DNA of 64,000 nt from [Eubacterium] cellulosolvens LD2006 (GTDB lineage: Bacteria; Bacillota; Clostridia; Lachnospirales; Lachnospiraceae). Within the stretch, counting starts at the first letter, position 1, and every line of letters starts with the position of its first letter. The position numbers and the translations under genes were made by a program. Location: positions 186,001 to 250,000 of the forward strand of contig NZ_JHXY01000005.1 in NCBI RefSeq assembly GCF_000621585.1. The letters are read 5' to 3'. The notes below the pieces were generated by a model. That model was not told the DNA's origin and did no database searches. It saw only the letters and a program-made list of their open reading frames with translations. Below, piece after piece: positions 14,854 to 24,433 of the stretch.

Positions 14854-16770
14854 TTACACAGTTTGTATACTACTCTTTTTCTTTTCCTCGCACATTTTTT
14901 CTACACGATCCATATAACGTAGAAAACATGTCGTATAGATGTGTCTCGTCAAATTGAATTCTTCACATTCCTCCATTTTGCCAGCCTTCAGATCCCCCAT
15001 CGCCTTTTCGGTATTCACCCGTGGATCATTTGCATGCTCCCTGTAGATCCGGAGCCAGTCTTCTGCAATTTTATCTTTTTTTCGTATAAGTCTGATTGTC
15101 TGATCTGCGCTCTGAAGTCCATGTTTTCTGCTATTCAGTACATGAGGGGGCATCAGTTCTTTCATATAATCCGCAACCAGCCGCCTCATCGCTCCATTCC
15201 CAGTGAACTGATCCGGCGGAAGCGACATGCAGAAATCTACCAGTCTCCGATCCCTGGTCGGATCCAGAAGTAATACCCCGGTGTACAAAGAATGATGCTG
15301 TGCATACTCCCCGTAATGACGAAATGTATTTCTGGCTAAGAAACATTTGTGATAACCGGTCTCTGTCTGTATATCCCTACAACTTTTTCTACGTATCCCC
15401 ATAAGACGCTTTTGCGTCCCCCACTTTCTCAGATACCCCGTTTGCGCATACCCGCTCGATTTTATAATTTTGAAACTTCTCCGGACACTGTCGCAAAGAG
15501 TTGTGAGCCACATACTCTTTCTCGTGAAAAATTGTTTCTCGTGCATACGGTTAATCTCGCGCCGCAGACGTAAAAGGTGCCCCCGCCGGAAGAGCTGCGA
15601 AAAATATGCTCTTGCATTGTCATAGGACACAGTTCCGTTGCCAAACATGCCTCCGAGAATAATCCTGCATCCGTCTTCAGCGGCCTTCTCCATGATTCCA
15701 TACATCCACAGGAGATTCTCCGGGGATTTGTAAGGCATTTCACAGATCTTCTGGTATTCCGGCGCTGAAAACCACGGATTCATCTCCGGGAAATCACAGA
15801 GATTTACATCGATATTTCCATAGTATTCCGCCGTTTTTTTGACGGCTTCAGACTCATCCGTCTCATAATGTTCTCCCTTGTCAATGACACAACCTTTAAG
15901 AGGGACAGATGTGTACGCGCTGAGACGCTCGTTTCTTTCCTTCAGAATCTCCGTGGCAAGGGCTGCGACAGATGTGGAATCATATCCCCCCGAAAGAAAA
16001 ATGGCGGTCTTGCCGGCGGAGCGGAGTGTCTGCTCCGTACACTTCCGATACAGTTTCAAAAATGCATCTTTATACTCCTGATCCGATCCGAGACGAATTT
16101 TCTTCCTCTTCCCGACCGGATCCCAGTAGTACTCTTTTTTCAAACGTTTTTCTCCTACCAGGACTTTCTGGGCCGGAGCTGTCCGAAAAATTTCCGCATA
16201 TGGAGTTTCCTCGCTTTCCGTAAAGGCATTCAGGTTGTCCTGTCCGATATAATCTGCCACAAAACGTTCATTGATATGAAGCTCTTTGCGAATCATCGCC
16301 AGCGGTTCCAACAGCGATGAAAAATACAGTCTCCCGTCTTCCATCGTATAATAGACAAAGTGATACCCTACGGAATCGGAAAAGAGCAGCACCTGCTTTT
16401 GAGACGCATCGTACCAGACGGCCGCACAGACTCCGACGATCTTTTCCGGCGCGTGCAGCGGATCCTCTTCGAGAAGCCGCTGGAGAATCCCGCCATCCGG
16501 AAGTTCTCTCTCGTTTGGATCGATCAGTTCCTCTCTGTTCTCAATCATTACGTCAGCCGTCAGGTAACAGTTGCCGGTCTTGACCGGAAGAACCTCTCTC
16601 TTCGCTTCTTCCGTGAAATACTGGATGCCGCAGCCCAGATACAGCCCCTCCGCCTCCAGCGTCTCCCATCTGTCGATCCGGCACGAGTCAAACGCCTCAC
16701 GCATCGTTCTCCTGTCATCTTCGCTGATCGAGTTTCCTTTGAAATCAATAATTCCCCAAATCGCCGACAT
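14854..16770 (-). CDS. Lasso peptide isopeptide-forming cyclase (C protein, asparagine synthetase-like)
   Basis: 638 residues from MSAIWGII. It has the asparagine synthetase B architecture: N-terminal Ntn-hydrolase-like domain (1-210) and ATP-PPase domain with SGGYDSTSVAA (260-270) and LGGMFGNG. The catalytic Cys2 of true glutamine-dependent AsnB is replaced by Ser, as in lasso cyclases. C proteins adenylate the side chain of ring Asp/Glu and close the macrolactam with the N-terminal amine. I chose the ATG at 16770: GGAGGAG sits 7 bases before it but only about 2 bases before the ATG at 16776. It overlaps or abuts the B2 gene end. A 123-base gap with the precursor promoter follows. Confidence 0.9.
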   Translation of the reverse strand: MSAIWGIIDFKGNSISEDDRRTMREAFDSCRIDRWETLEAEGLYLGCGIQYFTEEAKREVLPVKTGNCYLTADVMIENREELIDPNERELPDGGILQRLLEEDPLHAPEKIVGVCAAVWYDASQKQVLLFSDSVGYHFVYYTMEDGRLYFSSLLEPLAMIRKELHINERFVADYIGQDNLNAFTESEETPYAEIFRTAPAQKVLVGEKRLKKEYYWDPVGKRKKIRLGSDQEYKDAFLKLYRKCTEQTLRSAGKTAIFLSGGYDSTSVAALATEILKERNERLSAYTSVPLKGCVIDKGEHYETDESEAVKKTAEYYGNIDVNLCDFPEMNPWFSAPEYQKICEMPYKSPENLLWMYGIMEKAAEDGCRIILGGMFGNGTVSYDNARAYFSQLFRRGHLLRLRREINRMHEKQFFTRKSMWLTTLCDSVRRSFKIIKSSGYAQTGYLRKWGTQKRLMGIRRKSCRDIQTETGYHKCFLARNTFRHYGEYAQHHSLYTGVLLLDPTRDRRLVDFCMSLPPDQFTGNGAMRRLVADYMKELMPPHVLNSRKHGLQSADQTIRLIRKKDKIAEDWLRIYREHANDPRVNTEKAMGDLKAGKMEECEEFNLTRHIYTTCFLRYMDRVEKMCEEKKKSSIQTV

Positions 16771-16772
16771 TC

Positions 16773-17213
16773 TCATTCTCCTCCCACACGTATTTTATCT
16801 ACAACCGCCAGATTTTCTCCGTCGCCGCCGGTGACGAATAGTCTCCCGCAGCGGACCCATGCATGCGCGATCATGCCCTCTTTCTCATCCTGCCCGACCC
16901 CGAGATACATCGTTGCCGGAACCTTCGCCTGCCGGAGCAGTTTCGCGGCCGTCAGCGCCTGCACCAGACACAGGGATTTCCAGAGCGTATGTCCGCAGAT
17001 CCTGTTGATCTCGTATCCGATCACGGCAGCTTTTTTGTACGCATCCGCGCTCTCTTCATCGGGCGACTCCTCCCCTCTTACTCCTGCCGACAGAATCAGC
17101 GCCCGGCTCCGTCCGGCCAGAATCAGTGCCCGGTACCAGGCTGAATACAGATAGACCTTTACCGCCAGAGAACGGTGCCTGTTATAACGAAAAAAGCGAT
17201 AAATCCTTCCCAT
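16773..17213 (-). CDS. Lasso peptide leader peptidase (B2 protein, transglutaminase-like)
   Basis: 146 residues, usual size of a stand-alone B2. The transglutaminase-core signature is clear: KSLCLVQALTAAKLLRQ with nucleophile Cys82, IAHAWVRCG with His117, and a following Asp131. This family cuts the leader from the lasso precursor together with the B1 recognition protein. It is translated just before the cyclase gene (4-base or zero overlap), so B2 and C are probably made together. AAGAGGT precedes the ATG. Confidence 0.9.
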   Translation of the reverse strand: MGRIYRFFRYNRHRSLAVKVYLYSAWYRALILAGRSRALILSAGVRGEESPDEESADAYKKAAVIGYEINRICGHTLWKSLCLVQALTAAKLLRQAKVPATMYLGVGQDEKEGMIAHAWVRCGRLFVTGGDGENLAVVDKIRVGGE

Positions 17214-17225
17214 ACCTCTTTCCTT

Positions 17226-18791
17226 TCACATCTCGCCGATATCCGCTGCGTGTGCATGTTTCCCCGGAAAAGCCAGTGCCGAAACCTTCGCCACGATCAT
17301 CCTTCCTCCATCCGATCTGCAGTAAAGGCCGAAGAAAATCGCCCCCATCGAGAATACGGTCACTGCAGCCTTGAGCGCAAGCTGCAGCCAGCTCTGCGCA
17401 TGGAAACAGTTTCCGATCCACCAGCCGGTTCCCATGACAATGAGAACCGCACAAAAATTCCGGACAAGAGAGAAGAAATACCTGCCGCAGCCCCTGTCGA
17501 AATAGATCCGAAACAGCAGTTTCGGCTCATACCAGACATATGTGGCGATGCGGGCAATCGCCGAAGCAAAAATAACTCCCGCCGTTCCCAGAATTTTCCC
17601 CAGGATGACGGACAGCACCAGATTCAGCAGAGCACCCAGAAGCATGATGTACTTTATCCTGTTATACATCCCGGTCGCATCCCGGAAACACCACAGCGGC
17701 TGTAACACGCAGCACATATATGTATTGAGACTCACAGCCAGGATCAGAAGCCCTGAAAGCTGAAATTCTTCCCCGATCCAGACATGGATAAAGTCGTGAA
17801 CCAGAAGAAAATAACTGCAGACAATGACGCCCGAGAAAATAAAACTCAGCGACTGCGCTCCCTGAAAAACGTCATATCTCTTTTCACGGTTTTCACTCGC
17901 AATCACATTGCCGATACTCGCTGTCATCGATGCGAAAATGATCTGCTCCATCAGCAGAAGTTTTGAACTCAGCATCAGATAATTTGAATACAGACCGACC
18001 GCAGCGGTTCCGACCAGCATGGAAATAATCAGATTGTCCGTCGACCAGAAAAATGTCTCACTCACTTTGTACACAAACACCGATTTCATGTTTTCAAAAA
18101 TCTGTTTCTTCAGCTCCGTATCTCTCACTTTCCGTTTCCGGTTCTTTTTCAGATACGGATATTCCGAATTCGCGCGCATCGTGATGCGAAGATTAATGAG
18201 GATTCCAAAAATCAGCCCCGTCGCCAGATACAAGATATAGTTTTTCCAGATCAAAAGTCCTGCTATACTGAGCAGCGTGCTTATGAGCGACCCTACTGTA
18301 CGGAATCTGACATTCATATAGTCTTTCTGATCCGCGGTGAGAAGAGTAGACTTGTACACAAACAGATACGAGGACACAACTCCGGCAAGCGCAATGAGGT
18401 AGTAAACAATCAGATGCGGAACTTCTTTTTCCGTATGAACCACGTATTTCAGAAACGGAACACAGAGCAATCCGACAATCGCAATCAGAAGAGCGATCAC
18501 ATGATACACTTTCCTGTATACGCAAATCAAAGCCGACAGCTTCTCCTCATCCTTCTCTGCCAGAGGCTTGTAAAAGGAATAGGCCATCGCCGTGGAAAAA
18601 CCAAGATCCGCCATCGACAGCAGATTCAGCACATCTCCGAAAATGCCGTTCAGACCGAGATACTCCACGCCGAGTGTGTGGATGAATACCGTCCTCGAAA
18701 CAAAATTCAAAAGCATCGTCACCACATGATACACACTTCCGGAAATAAAGTTCTTCGTGCTCTGTTTCAGTCTGCTCTGTGTATTGCTCAT
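17226..18791 (-). CDS. Wzx-type polysaccharide flippase
   Basis: 521 residues with about 12-14 hydrophobic segments, starting with the family pattern STKNFISGSVYHVVTMLLNFVSRTVFIHTLGVEYLGLNGIF. Such PST-family proteins flip undecaprenyl-linked repeat units across the membrane. No dedicated lasso-peptide ABC exporter is found in the locus, so this flippase, or a transporter encoded elsewhere, must be considered for export; that is inference. GAGGGG lies before the ATG, 4 bases after the nucleotidyltransferase gene. Confidence 0.92.
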   Translation of the reverse strand: MSNTQSRLKQSTKNFISGSVYHVVTMLLNFVSRTVFIHTLGVEYLGLNGIFGDVLNLLSMADLGFSTAMAYSFYKPLAEKDEEKLSALICVYRKVYHVIALLIAIVGLLCVPFLKYVVHTEKEVPHLIVYYLIALAGVVSSYLFVYKSTLLTADQKDYMNVRFRTVGSLISTLLSIAGLLIWKNYILYLATGLIFGILINLRITMRANSEYPYLKKNRKRKVRDTELKKQIFENMKSVFVYKVSETFFWSTDNLIISMLVGTAAVGLYSNYLMLSSKLLLMEQIIFASMTASIGNVIASENREKRYDVFQGAQSLSFIFSGVIVCSYFLLVHDFIHVWIGEEFQLSGLLILAVSLNTYMCCVLQPLWCFRDATGMYNRIKYIMLLGALLNLVLSVILGKILGTAGVIFASAIARIATYVWYEPKLLFRIYFDRGCGRYFFSLVRNFCAVLIVMGTGWWIGNCFHAQSWLQLALKAAVTVFSMGAIFFGLYCRSDGGRMIVAKVSALAFPGKHAHAADIGEM

Positions 18792-18795
18792 ATAT

Positions 18796-20043
18796 TCAGC
18801 CCCTCTTTAAATGCAGCTCCATGCCCTTATACAGATCAACCATTTTCTTTGACTCATCGACATCCATGTCGCGTATTTTTTTCGCGCGCTGCAGAGCATT
18901 TCTGTCTCTGATCCCACGGAACGCGCGCATGATCCAGCCGGCAGGAAGGAGAAACGGCCGCTTCTCCATCCACGGATAGATTTCTTTCATCTTCGAGTAT
19001 GACGGAAAGAGAAAGCTCCGCTTCGCGTTTCCGTCTCCCCCGGAGGCGAGCGCGTCTTCAGCCAGCATTGCCCAGATTCCGTTCTCTCCTTGTCCATGAA
19101 CACCGCAATCAATCATATAGGAAAGAAGATCCAGCTGCTCATCCGTCAGTGATCTCTGTTCCAGCCAGTCAAAAGCAAGCGCACGAAGCTTACGCTCAAA
19201 AACCGCGAGGCCACAGGCTTCCAGCCCCTTTTTCAGACGTTCCGGATCCATATCCGTTTTCTTTTTTGAGTAGTAAATATACACATCGGCCAGATGACGG
19301 ATGCCGCAGCCGGTTTCATAAAAATGTCTTGCCGAGTGAGCGATCATATAGATGTAGAAATCAACCGCATCGAAGCGCTGTCCGAATTCTCTGCAGCTCA
19401 GCTTCTCTTTGCGGGAACAGTCTCTGAAGTACAGGTACTGGCGACGATCTCTGTGTCTGTCATACAGATCCCAGTGAACTTCTACCACAAGAAACGGTTC
19501 CTTGACATAACAGTCATGATGATCCTCCGACGCACCCTTTGTGTAACCGAGATCTGTCAGAACTTTTTCGACCTCGCCGAGCTGCGCCTCGTCCACAACA
19601 AGATCAATATCCCCCATATCGCGCAGTTCAAAGGTCGGATAAATCCTCTTCAGCACTGTTCCCTTTAAGAACTGATGCCGGATCTTCTCTTTCTCAAAAT
19701 AGGCGGCAATTTCTGTCGCAGAACGCATCTGGATCAGTGAGCAGATCATGCTGTAATGCACACGCGATCTCAGGCTTTCTTTGACCGACTCTTCGCAATA
19801 ATCCATGATCTGCGGAAGAACCACTGTATCCATCATGTTTTTTCCCGATACTTCACAGAGCCATTTGCTGTCTTCTATGCTGATCTCCTCCTGCAGCGCC
19901 CCCGTCTTCCCGGAAAGTCCGGCGGCTACTGCCTCACCCAGAAGGCGGCACCTTCTTCGGATATCCGCGTCCCGGCAAGCACTTTCTGCGCCGGCCGCTC
20001 CCCCGTTCTTCAGCTCCTGATCCATCTTTGCAACTGCTTCCAT
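18796..20043 (-). CDS. Lasso-cluster nucleotidyltransferase (NTP_transf_5 family, N protein)
   Basis: 415 residues. The polymerase-beta-like core is seen as FLKGTVLKRIYPTFELRDMGDIDLVVD (acidic pair at DID), with VEVHWDLYDRHRD and IAHSARHFYETGCGIRHLADVYIY later. This family occurs in paeninodin-like clusters (PadeN and the pseudomycoidin protein), where it works on the phosphorylated peptide; for pseudomycoidin, addition of a hexose to the phosphate is reported. Its position next to the flippase and B2 supports a tailoring role here. GGAGA precedes the ATG at some distance; MDQELK seven codons later is an alternative start. Confidence 0.82.
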   Translation of the reverse strand: MEAVAKMDQELKNGGAAGAESACRDADIRRRCRLLGEAVAAGLSGKTGALQEEISIEDSKWLCEVSGKNMMDTVVLPQIMDYCEESVKESLRSRVHYSMICSLIQMRSATEIAAYFEKEKIRHQFLKGTVLKRIYPTFELRDMGDIDLVVDEAQLGEVEKVLTDLGYTKGASEDHHDCYVKEPFLVVEVHWDLYDRHRDRRQYLYFRDCSRKEKLSCREFGQRFDAVDFYIYMIAHSARHFYETGCGIRHLADVYIYYSKKKTDMDPERLKKGLEACGLAVFERKLRALAFDWLEQRSLTDEQLDLLSYMIDCGVHGQGENGIWAMLAEDALASGGDGNAKRSFLFPSYSKMKEIYPWMEKRPFLLPAGWIMRAFRGIRDRNALQRAKKIRDMDVDESKKMVDLYKGMELHLKRG

Positions 20044-20088
20044 AACCCGTCTGTCTCCTTCTCTTCCGAAGCACGCCTCCGGCTACTC

Positions 20089-22062
20089 TCAGCCGCCCTG
20101 TGCCTCCTGCACCGTCTCCTGCGTATATTTCATGATGTATTCCGCACGTCCGTCAAAGAACGCCGTGATTTTGGCTGTCTCCTGCTGGAAAAACTTATCC
20201 TCCGCAGCGCCGAAAAAACGTATATAACTCGACCGGATGGCTTTTCCGTATTCGTCCGTATATCTGTCAAGAATGCTTTTCACCCGTTTTGCCTTCAACT
20301 TCCCGCACAGATCCTTCATTGTCTTCTCCAGCTTCTCACAGAACTTCGGGCTTTTAAGAAGAGACTGAAGAAACAGATCCTGCGTCACGCCGGGCTGAAA
20401 AAACGTATCAATCGTAGGAGTGGAAACACGTCCCATATACCCGTTATCCATGGTGTTCTGCATACTTCCGAGAATCCACCTCCACCGGCCGTCATCGCTG
20501 CCTTTCCCCGTACCGGCTGTTGTCCGCCAGATTGTCGGACGTTCCTTTCCGAAATCGGCGTTGGCAAGGAACATATTGAAACACAGATACTGGATATAAC
20601 TGTCAATATCCATCTGTTCTTCCACTTTCTTATAATTCTCCTCAACCGACAGATCCGCCTCCTGTACATTGGACACAAAATCCTTGAACTCCCGGGACGA
20701 TTCCTCACCGGTTCCGGATACCTGTATCTTCGAAGTATCTTTGATTTCATATTTCCTGCGGATCATTGACTCGTCGCAGGGAGTGCGCATCATATACACG
20801 CCCCAGTATTCTCCGTCGAGAAATACCGTGCACATCTGTACGTCCGCCGCTCCCACGGACGTTCCATCCGTAAGTTCCGAGGCCAGACGATCCCGGATCT
20901 TGTACATGTTGTCCGTCCCGCCATTATACAGGTATATCTTTTTCTGATCCGTGTACGGATAGAGCGAGGATCCCTTCATTACCTTCCTTGACAAATGATC
21001 CAGGACAAGCCCTCTCTGACTCAGATTTACATACCCGTCCTTTAATGTAGAAAGCTTCACAGATCCCTCCCATGATTTGTCTTTTCCGTTTTCAAAAAAC
21101 TCTGCGTACGCATCCCGGGAAACATCATCGTAATAGTTTGCGTACCCGTCGGTTCCCTCTCCGCGGGCAACCGCGTCTTCATAATGACGGCCGGCTACAT
21201 AGATTCCATTTTCATAGCTGACAATCCCGTCCGGATCGGAACCGATCGCCAGCACCGGAAGATTTCGGATGGCACTGTCCTGACTGACTCCCACAAAATA
21301 AGACTGTTCCGCCCGGCATTCCTCTTTACCGTCCGGACTGACCGCCAGTACCCGAAGAAACGTTCCTTTGATCTGCTTGGAAGGCGAAAACGTTCCCTCC
21401 GCCGCCCTCTCCGCGCATTCCATCTTGCTTCCCGTGTGGTTGGAGATCGGAACACTTCCGAGATATGTCTTAGATTTCTCTGTCGGAGTTGTCCCGTCCG
21501 TTGTGTAGTAAATCTTCCAACCGTCCGGCGCGTGAATCTGAACACGCACATCGTCCGGATAAAAGCCGCCGGAATCCGAGAAAAAACATTTGCTGCTTTT
21601 TTTCTCCTCTTCAGAGGGAACCAGCACGGATGCCCGGATGTTTCCGGCGCTGTCACAGACCGAAACAACGTTGTCTGTATCCTCCGGAATCGGCTTCTTC
21701 AGAGAAAACGTCACTTCTCTGTCCGGCTCCAGACGCTCAAGATCCTCCGGAAATTCCTCTGTCTCCCCGTTGACCGCAAGCAAATATCCCTTTACGCTCA
21801 GATCCTGACTTCCCTTCATCCGGACAATAACGTTTTCCCTGTCCTCCATCCTGATCTGTATGACGCTGTCATCACCCTTTTTTACGTTCTCCGGCTCATC
21901 GTTCTGCGTTTCCGTAAGATTTTGTTCCCCCGGATTTATAACCGCCTCCTGCCCGCTTCTTCTCGAGTACAGCAGAAGCGCGATCAGTGCCGCGAAAGCT
22001 GCCAGACTGATCAGGATGATCATCCAGTCCTTCACCGTTATTTTCTTTTTTTCAGTTTCCAT
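20089..22062 (-). CDS. CotH-kinase-family protein with N-terminal membrane anchor
   Basis: About 657 residues. One membrane segment at about 10-35 (WMIILISLAAFAALIALLLYS), then an extracellular part: a beta-rich region, a chitobiase C-terminal-like module (WKIYYTTDGTTPTEKSKTYLG) and a CotH-like region (KVMKGSSLYPY, YNGGTDNMYKIRDRLASEL, GEYWGVYMMRTPCDESMIRRKYEI, YIQYLCFNMFLANADFG). CotH proteins are atypical protein kinases of spore coats; related surface forms occur in fibre degraders. ATG 22062 has GAGGGG upstream; a GTG at 22071 is possible. It overlaps vanZ by 11 bases. Its role in a polysaccharide/lasso locus is unknown. Confidence 0.8.
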   Translation of the reverse strand: METEKKKITVKDWMIILISLAAFAALIALLLYSRRSGQEAVINPGEQNLTETQNDEPENVKKGDDSVIQIRMEDRENVIVRMKGSQDLSVKGYLLAVNGETEEFPEDLERLEPDREVTFSLKKPIPEDTDNVVSVCDSAGNIRASVLVPSEEEKKSSKCFFSDSGGFYPDDVRVQIHAPDGWKIYYTTDGTTPTEKSKTYLGSVPISNHTGSKMECAERAAEGTFSPSKQIKGTFLRVLAVSPDGKEECRAEQSYFVGVSQDSAIRNLPVLAIGSDPDGIVSYENGIYVAGRHYEDAVARGEGTDGYANYYDDVSRDAYAEFFENGKDKSWEGSVKLSTLKDGYVNLSQRGLVLDHLSRKVMKGSSLYPYTDQKKIYLYNGGTDNMYKIRDRLASELTDGTSVGAADVQMCTVFLDGEYWGVYMMRTPCDESMIRRKYEIKDTSKIQVSGTGEESSREFKDFVSNVQEADLSVEENYKKVEEQMDIDSYIQYLCFNMFLANADFGKERPTIWRTTAGTGKGSDDGRWRWILGSMQNTMDNGYMGRVSTPTIDTFFQPGVTQDLFLQSLLKSPKFCEKLEKTMKDLCGKLKAKRVKSILDRYTDEYGKAIRSSYIRFFGAAEDKFFQQETAKITAFFDGRAEYIMKYTQETVQEAQGG

Positions 22063-22648
22063 TTTTCTCACCCCTCAACATCCGCAGCAGAAGCATGCAG
22101 ACACTTACCGGCACTGCACCGATCACACCGCCTGTGGTATTGCATACAATATCCACAAGTTCGAAATATCCTTTTGCCAGAAGAAGCTGACTGATTTCAA
22201 TCAGAAAGCTGAAGCAAAATCCGGTAAGCGCCGTCATAAAGATCAGATATACATACCGTCCACCGCAGCGCAACAGCCGGTATGCCATTCCGAACGGCAC
22301 AAACAGCAGTACATTTAAAACCGAATAGACCAACCGCTCCGCCTCGGCATAACCCGTATGGAGAGAACCGAAATACAATTCCCCGTGTATCACCCCGTCT
22401 CCTGCTGTGCTTCTTCGAAAAACCGTAATCTCCAGAATCACAGATACGCAGATGATCATCAGCGAGCCGGTCAAAAGAAGTTTCCCGTCCAATCTGCGTC
22501 CTCGCGTGCCGCGAAAAATATACAGAAGGAGAAAGAAACCCACGATTCCGGCGGCCGCAAGCAGCGCCACATGCATCCAGGAAAAGCCCTGCAGCTGAAT
22601 CTGCAGGAAACCGGGCAAATGCCCGATCAGCCACCGGTAGTTATACAT
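22052..22648 (-). CDS. VanZ-like family membrane protein
   Basis: 198 residues from MYNYRW. Five or so hydrophobic segments and the VanZ signature SFLIEISQLLLAKGYFELVDIVCNTTGGVIGAV. VanZ proteins are small membrane proteins found with teicoplanin resistance and with many polysaccharide clusters; their function is not settled. The start at 22648 has CCGGAG upstream and lies 2 bases after the stop of the preceding gene; a longer frame to 22696 has no ribosome site. Confidence 0.85.
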   Translation of the reverse strand: MYNYRWLIGHLPGFLQIQLQGFSWMHVALLAAAGIVGFFLLLYIFRGTRGRRLDGKLLLTGSLMIICVSVILEITVFRRSTAGDGVIHGELYFGSLHTGYAEAERLVYSVLNVLLFVPFGMAYRLLRCGGRYVYLIFMTALTGFCFSFLIEISQLLLAKGYFELVDIVCNTTGGVIGAVPVSVCMLLLRMLRGEKNGN

Positions 22649-22650
22649 CT

Positions 22651-23514
22651 CTATATCTCCGGGAGCGGCTGTTTTCTTCTCTGTGCCCTGGCGCACGGAT
22701 AAAACGGAATTTTCCGGTTGAGTTTTCGATACCGGATCGTTCTGACTATGATCTGCAAATGATCAAACAGCCAGGGCCAGCCGGAAATCCGCACTTTCAG
22801 CCTGTCATAGAACCTTCCGGAGTTCTCTGCCCGCGCTCTCCATTCACCGGCGCAGAGATGGACCGCATAGTGCCGGCCGCTCATCCTTCCGATCTCAAAG
22901 TCTTCTTTCGGAAAAATCACAAAATCATCAAAAACCTGCCGGCGGTTATTGAGCATCAGCTCCGGTCTCTGACGGATCATGTACCAGGTATAGTAATAAT
23001 TACTCGTCACATACCCGTTCGCATGAATCAGACCATCCTCTCCCTCCGTGAGAGGGGGAATTCCGGGCCGGTATTCTTCCATGACCGTTCGCTCATAAAG
23101 ATCCAGAAGCGCACCGATCAGCGGATGATGCGGGACAGCTCCGATGATCGCCGAGCCGATGGAGCAGTCAAATATAAAATTGAAGAAGGCCTTATTCTCC
23201 AGAAGCTTTCCGAAATCCCTGTTGATCTTTACATCGGTATCCAGATAAATCCCGCCGTACAGATACACCGCTTTCAGCCGGTAATAATCACCGATGAACC
23301 CCAGCTTTCTCTCTCTCCACGTCTTCCTGACGAATTCATTTTCCGCAAAGCTGCAATTGGATTCATCCCATCGCATCACCTGATACTCTCCGAGGATCTT
23401 CCAGGTAGCCATACACGTTTGCAACGCCTCCGGGATTTCTTTTCCACCATACCAGCAGTAATGTATGATCTTCGGAATCTGTTCACAGTTTTCCCTGACG
23501 AATGACGACATCAT
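22651..23514 (-). CDS. GT32-type DXD glycosyltransferase
   Basis: 287 residues. Signatures of the Gly_transf_sug/OCH1-like family: IPKIIHYCWYGG near the N-terminus and LGFIGDYYRLKAVYLYGGIYLDTDVKI with the DXD motif, which binds metal and nucleotide sugar. It transfers a sugar to the repeat unit on the cytoplasmic side. The start at 23514 (MMSSFV) has AAAGGA 8 bases upstream and overlaps the previous gene by 32 bases; an open frame to 23550 exists but lacks a site. Confidence 0.88.
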   Translation of the reverse strand: MMSSFVRENCEQIPKIIHYCWYGGKEIPEALQTCMATWKILGEYQVMRWDESNCSFAENEFVRKTWRERKLGFIGDYYRLKAVYLYGGIYLDTDVKINRDFGKLLENKAFFNFIFDCSIGSAIIGAVPHHPLIGALLDLYERTVMEEYRPGIPPLTEGEDGLIHANGYVTSNYYYTWYMIRQRPELMLNNRRQVFDDFVIFPKEDFEIGRMSGRHYAVHLCAGEWRARAENSGRFYDRLKVRISGWPWLFDHLQIIVRTIRYRKLNRKIPFYPCARAQRRKQPLPEI

Positions 23515-24433
23515 AAAACGTTCCTTTCTGCTCAGCCTTTTCCATCTCAAATCTGGTGCTCAGTTTGTGAAATCCGGTACCCGCGCGCAAAATCCGGTAT
23601 TTCGATTCATCAAACCGGTCATAAATATAAGTAGCGAGAATATGAGCCTCCGCCTGACTGACAATCGGTATTTCCTTCGCCTCATCCTCGTAGTATTCCA
23701 GCACCATCGACATAAAAATCATAAAGATGAAATAGTCTACCGGCCTGTCATATACCTTCCAGTACATGTAGAGCAGTTTTTGTTCCAGCGAGAGCAGATT
23801 GTCATTCGATCTGCTGACGATCAGCCAGTTGTTTGCTCTCATAATCTCCGCGTTAAAACCGAAATAATAAAAACTGTACATAAAAAACGGTTTTGTCTCC
23901 AGTTCCCGAAGAAGGCTCCCGTCGGTACACAGAACGGTCGAGTCGATCCAGGTTCCTCCTCTCCGGAGGAGAACCTCCAGACGAATCAGATCCGAATAAT
24001 GCGCATGGGAGATCTTTCCTCTGTGGTACTTCTCTTCAATATAATCCGGAAGCGCAGCGTACTCACGCAGATTCTCTTTTGTGAGAACGATGATCCTGTG
24101 ATCGGCGAACTGACGTGTGAGCGACTCATAGCACCTCCTGACCAGAAGCGGCGCGTTTTCCATCCCCTGCAGCCAGAGAAACCAGATGGTCTTCGGATTC
24201 GACACTTTCGGAAGTTTCTCCCACGGCCTCTCCTTCACCGCCTCACTGAAAAACTTTTTCTTGAGCATTCTGTAGTAGAGCATCCTGTGCTTCTGTCCAA
24301 TCATGACATTGTAATTAAACCGGAGCGGCTCCGCTCCGTACCGGATCTTCATCATGAGGCTGTCATACACGGATCCCAGAAGCATATGATCACTGATCTT
24401 ATACCCCAGTTTTCGCAACAGTTCTCTTTGCAT
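23483..24433 (-). CDS. Capsular polysaccharide synthesis glycosyltransferase (Caps_synth type)
   Basis: 316 residues. Core features: KTIWFLWLQGMENAPLLVRRCYESL, HYSDLIRLEVLLRRGGTWIDSTVLC (DXD-like DST) and a C-terminal region with few motifs. It belongs to the Caps_synth family, related to the GT32 transferase encoded next to it, so the two may be an old duplication. GGAGG about 10 bases before the ATG, inside the end of the preceding GT2 gene (35-base overlap). Confidence 0.82.
   Translation of the reverse strand: MQRELLRKLGYKISDHMLLGSVYDSLMMKIRYGAEPLRFNYNVMIGQKHRMLYYRMLKKKFFSEAVKERPWEKLPKVSNPKTIWFLWLQGMENAPLLVRRCYESLTRQFADHRIIVLTKENLREYAALPDYIEEKYHRGKISHAHYSDLIRLEVLLRRGGTWIDSTVLCTDGSLLRELETKPFFMYSFYYFGFNAEIMRANNWLIVSRSNDNLLSLEQKLLYMYWKVYDRPVDYFIFMIFMSMVLEYYEDEAKEIPIVSQAEAHILATYIYDRFDESKYRILRAGTGFHKLSTRFEMEKAEQKGTFYDVVIRQGKL

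Noticed and set aside
14854-16770. Reading the Asn-synthetase-like protein as asparagine synthetase AsnB
   Set aside because: Cys2 is missing (starts Met-Ser-Ala-Ile) and the gene lies between B2 and a lasso-type precursor, so the cyclase role is preferred.
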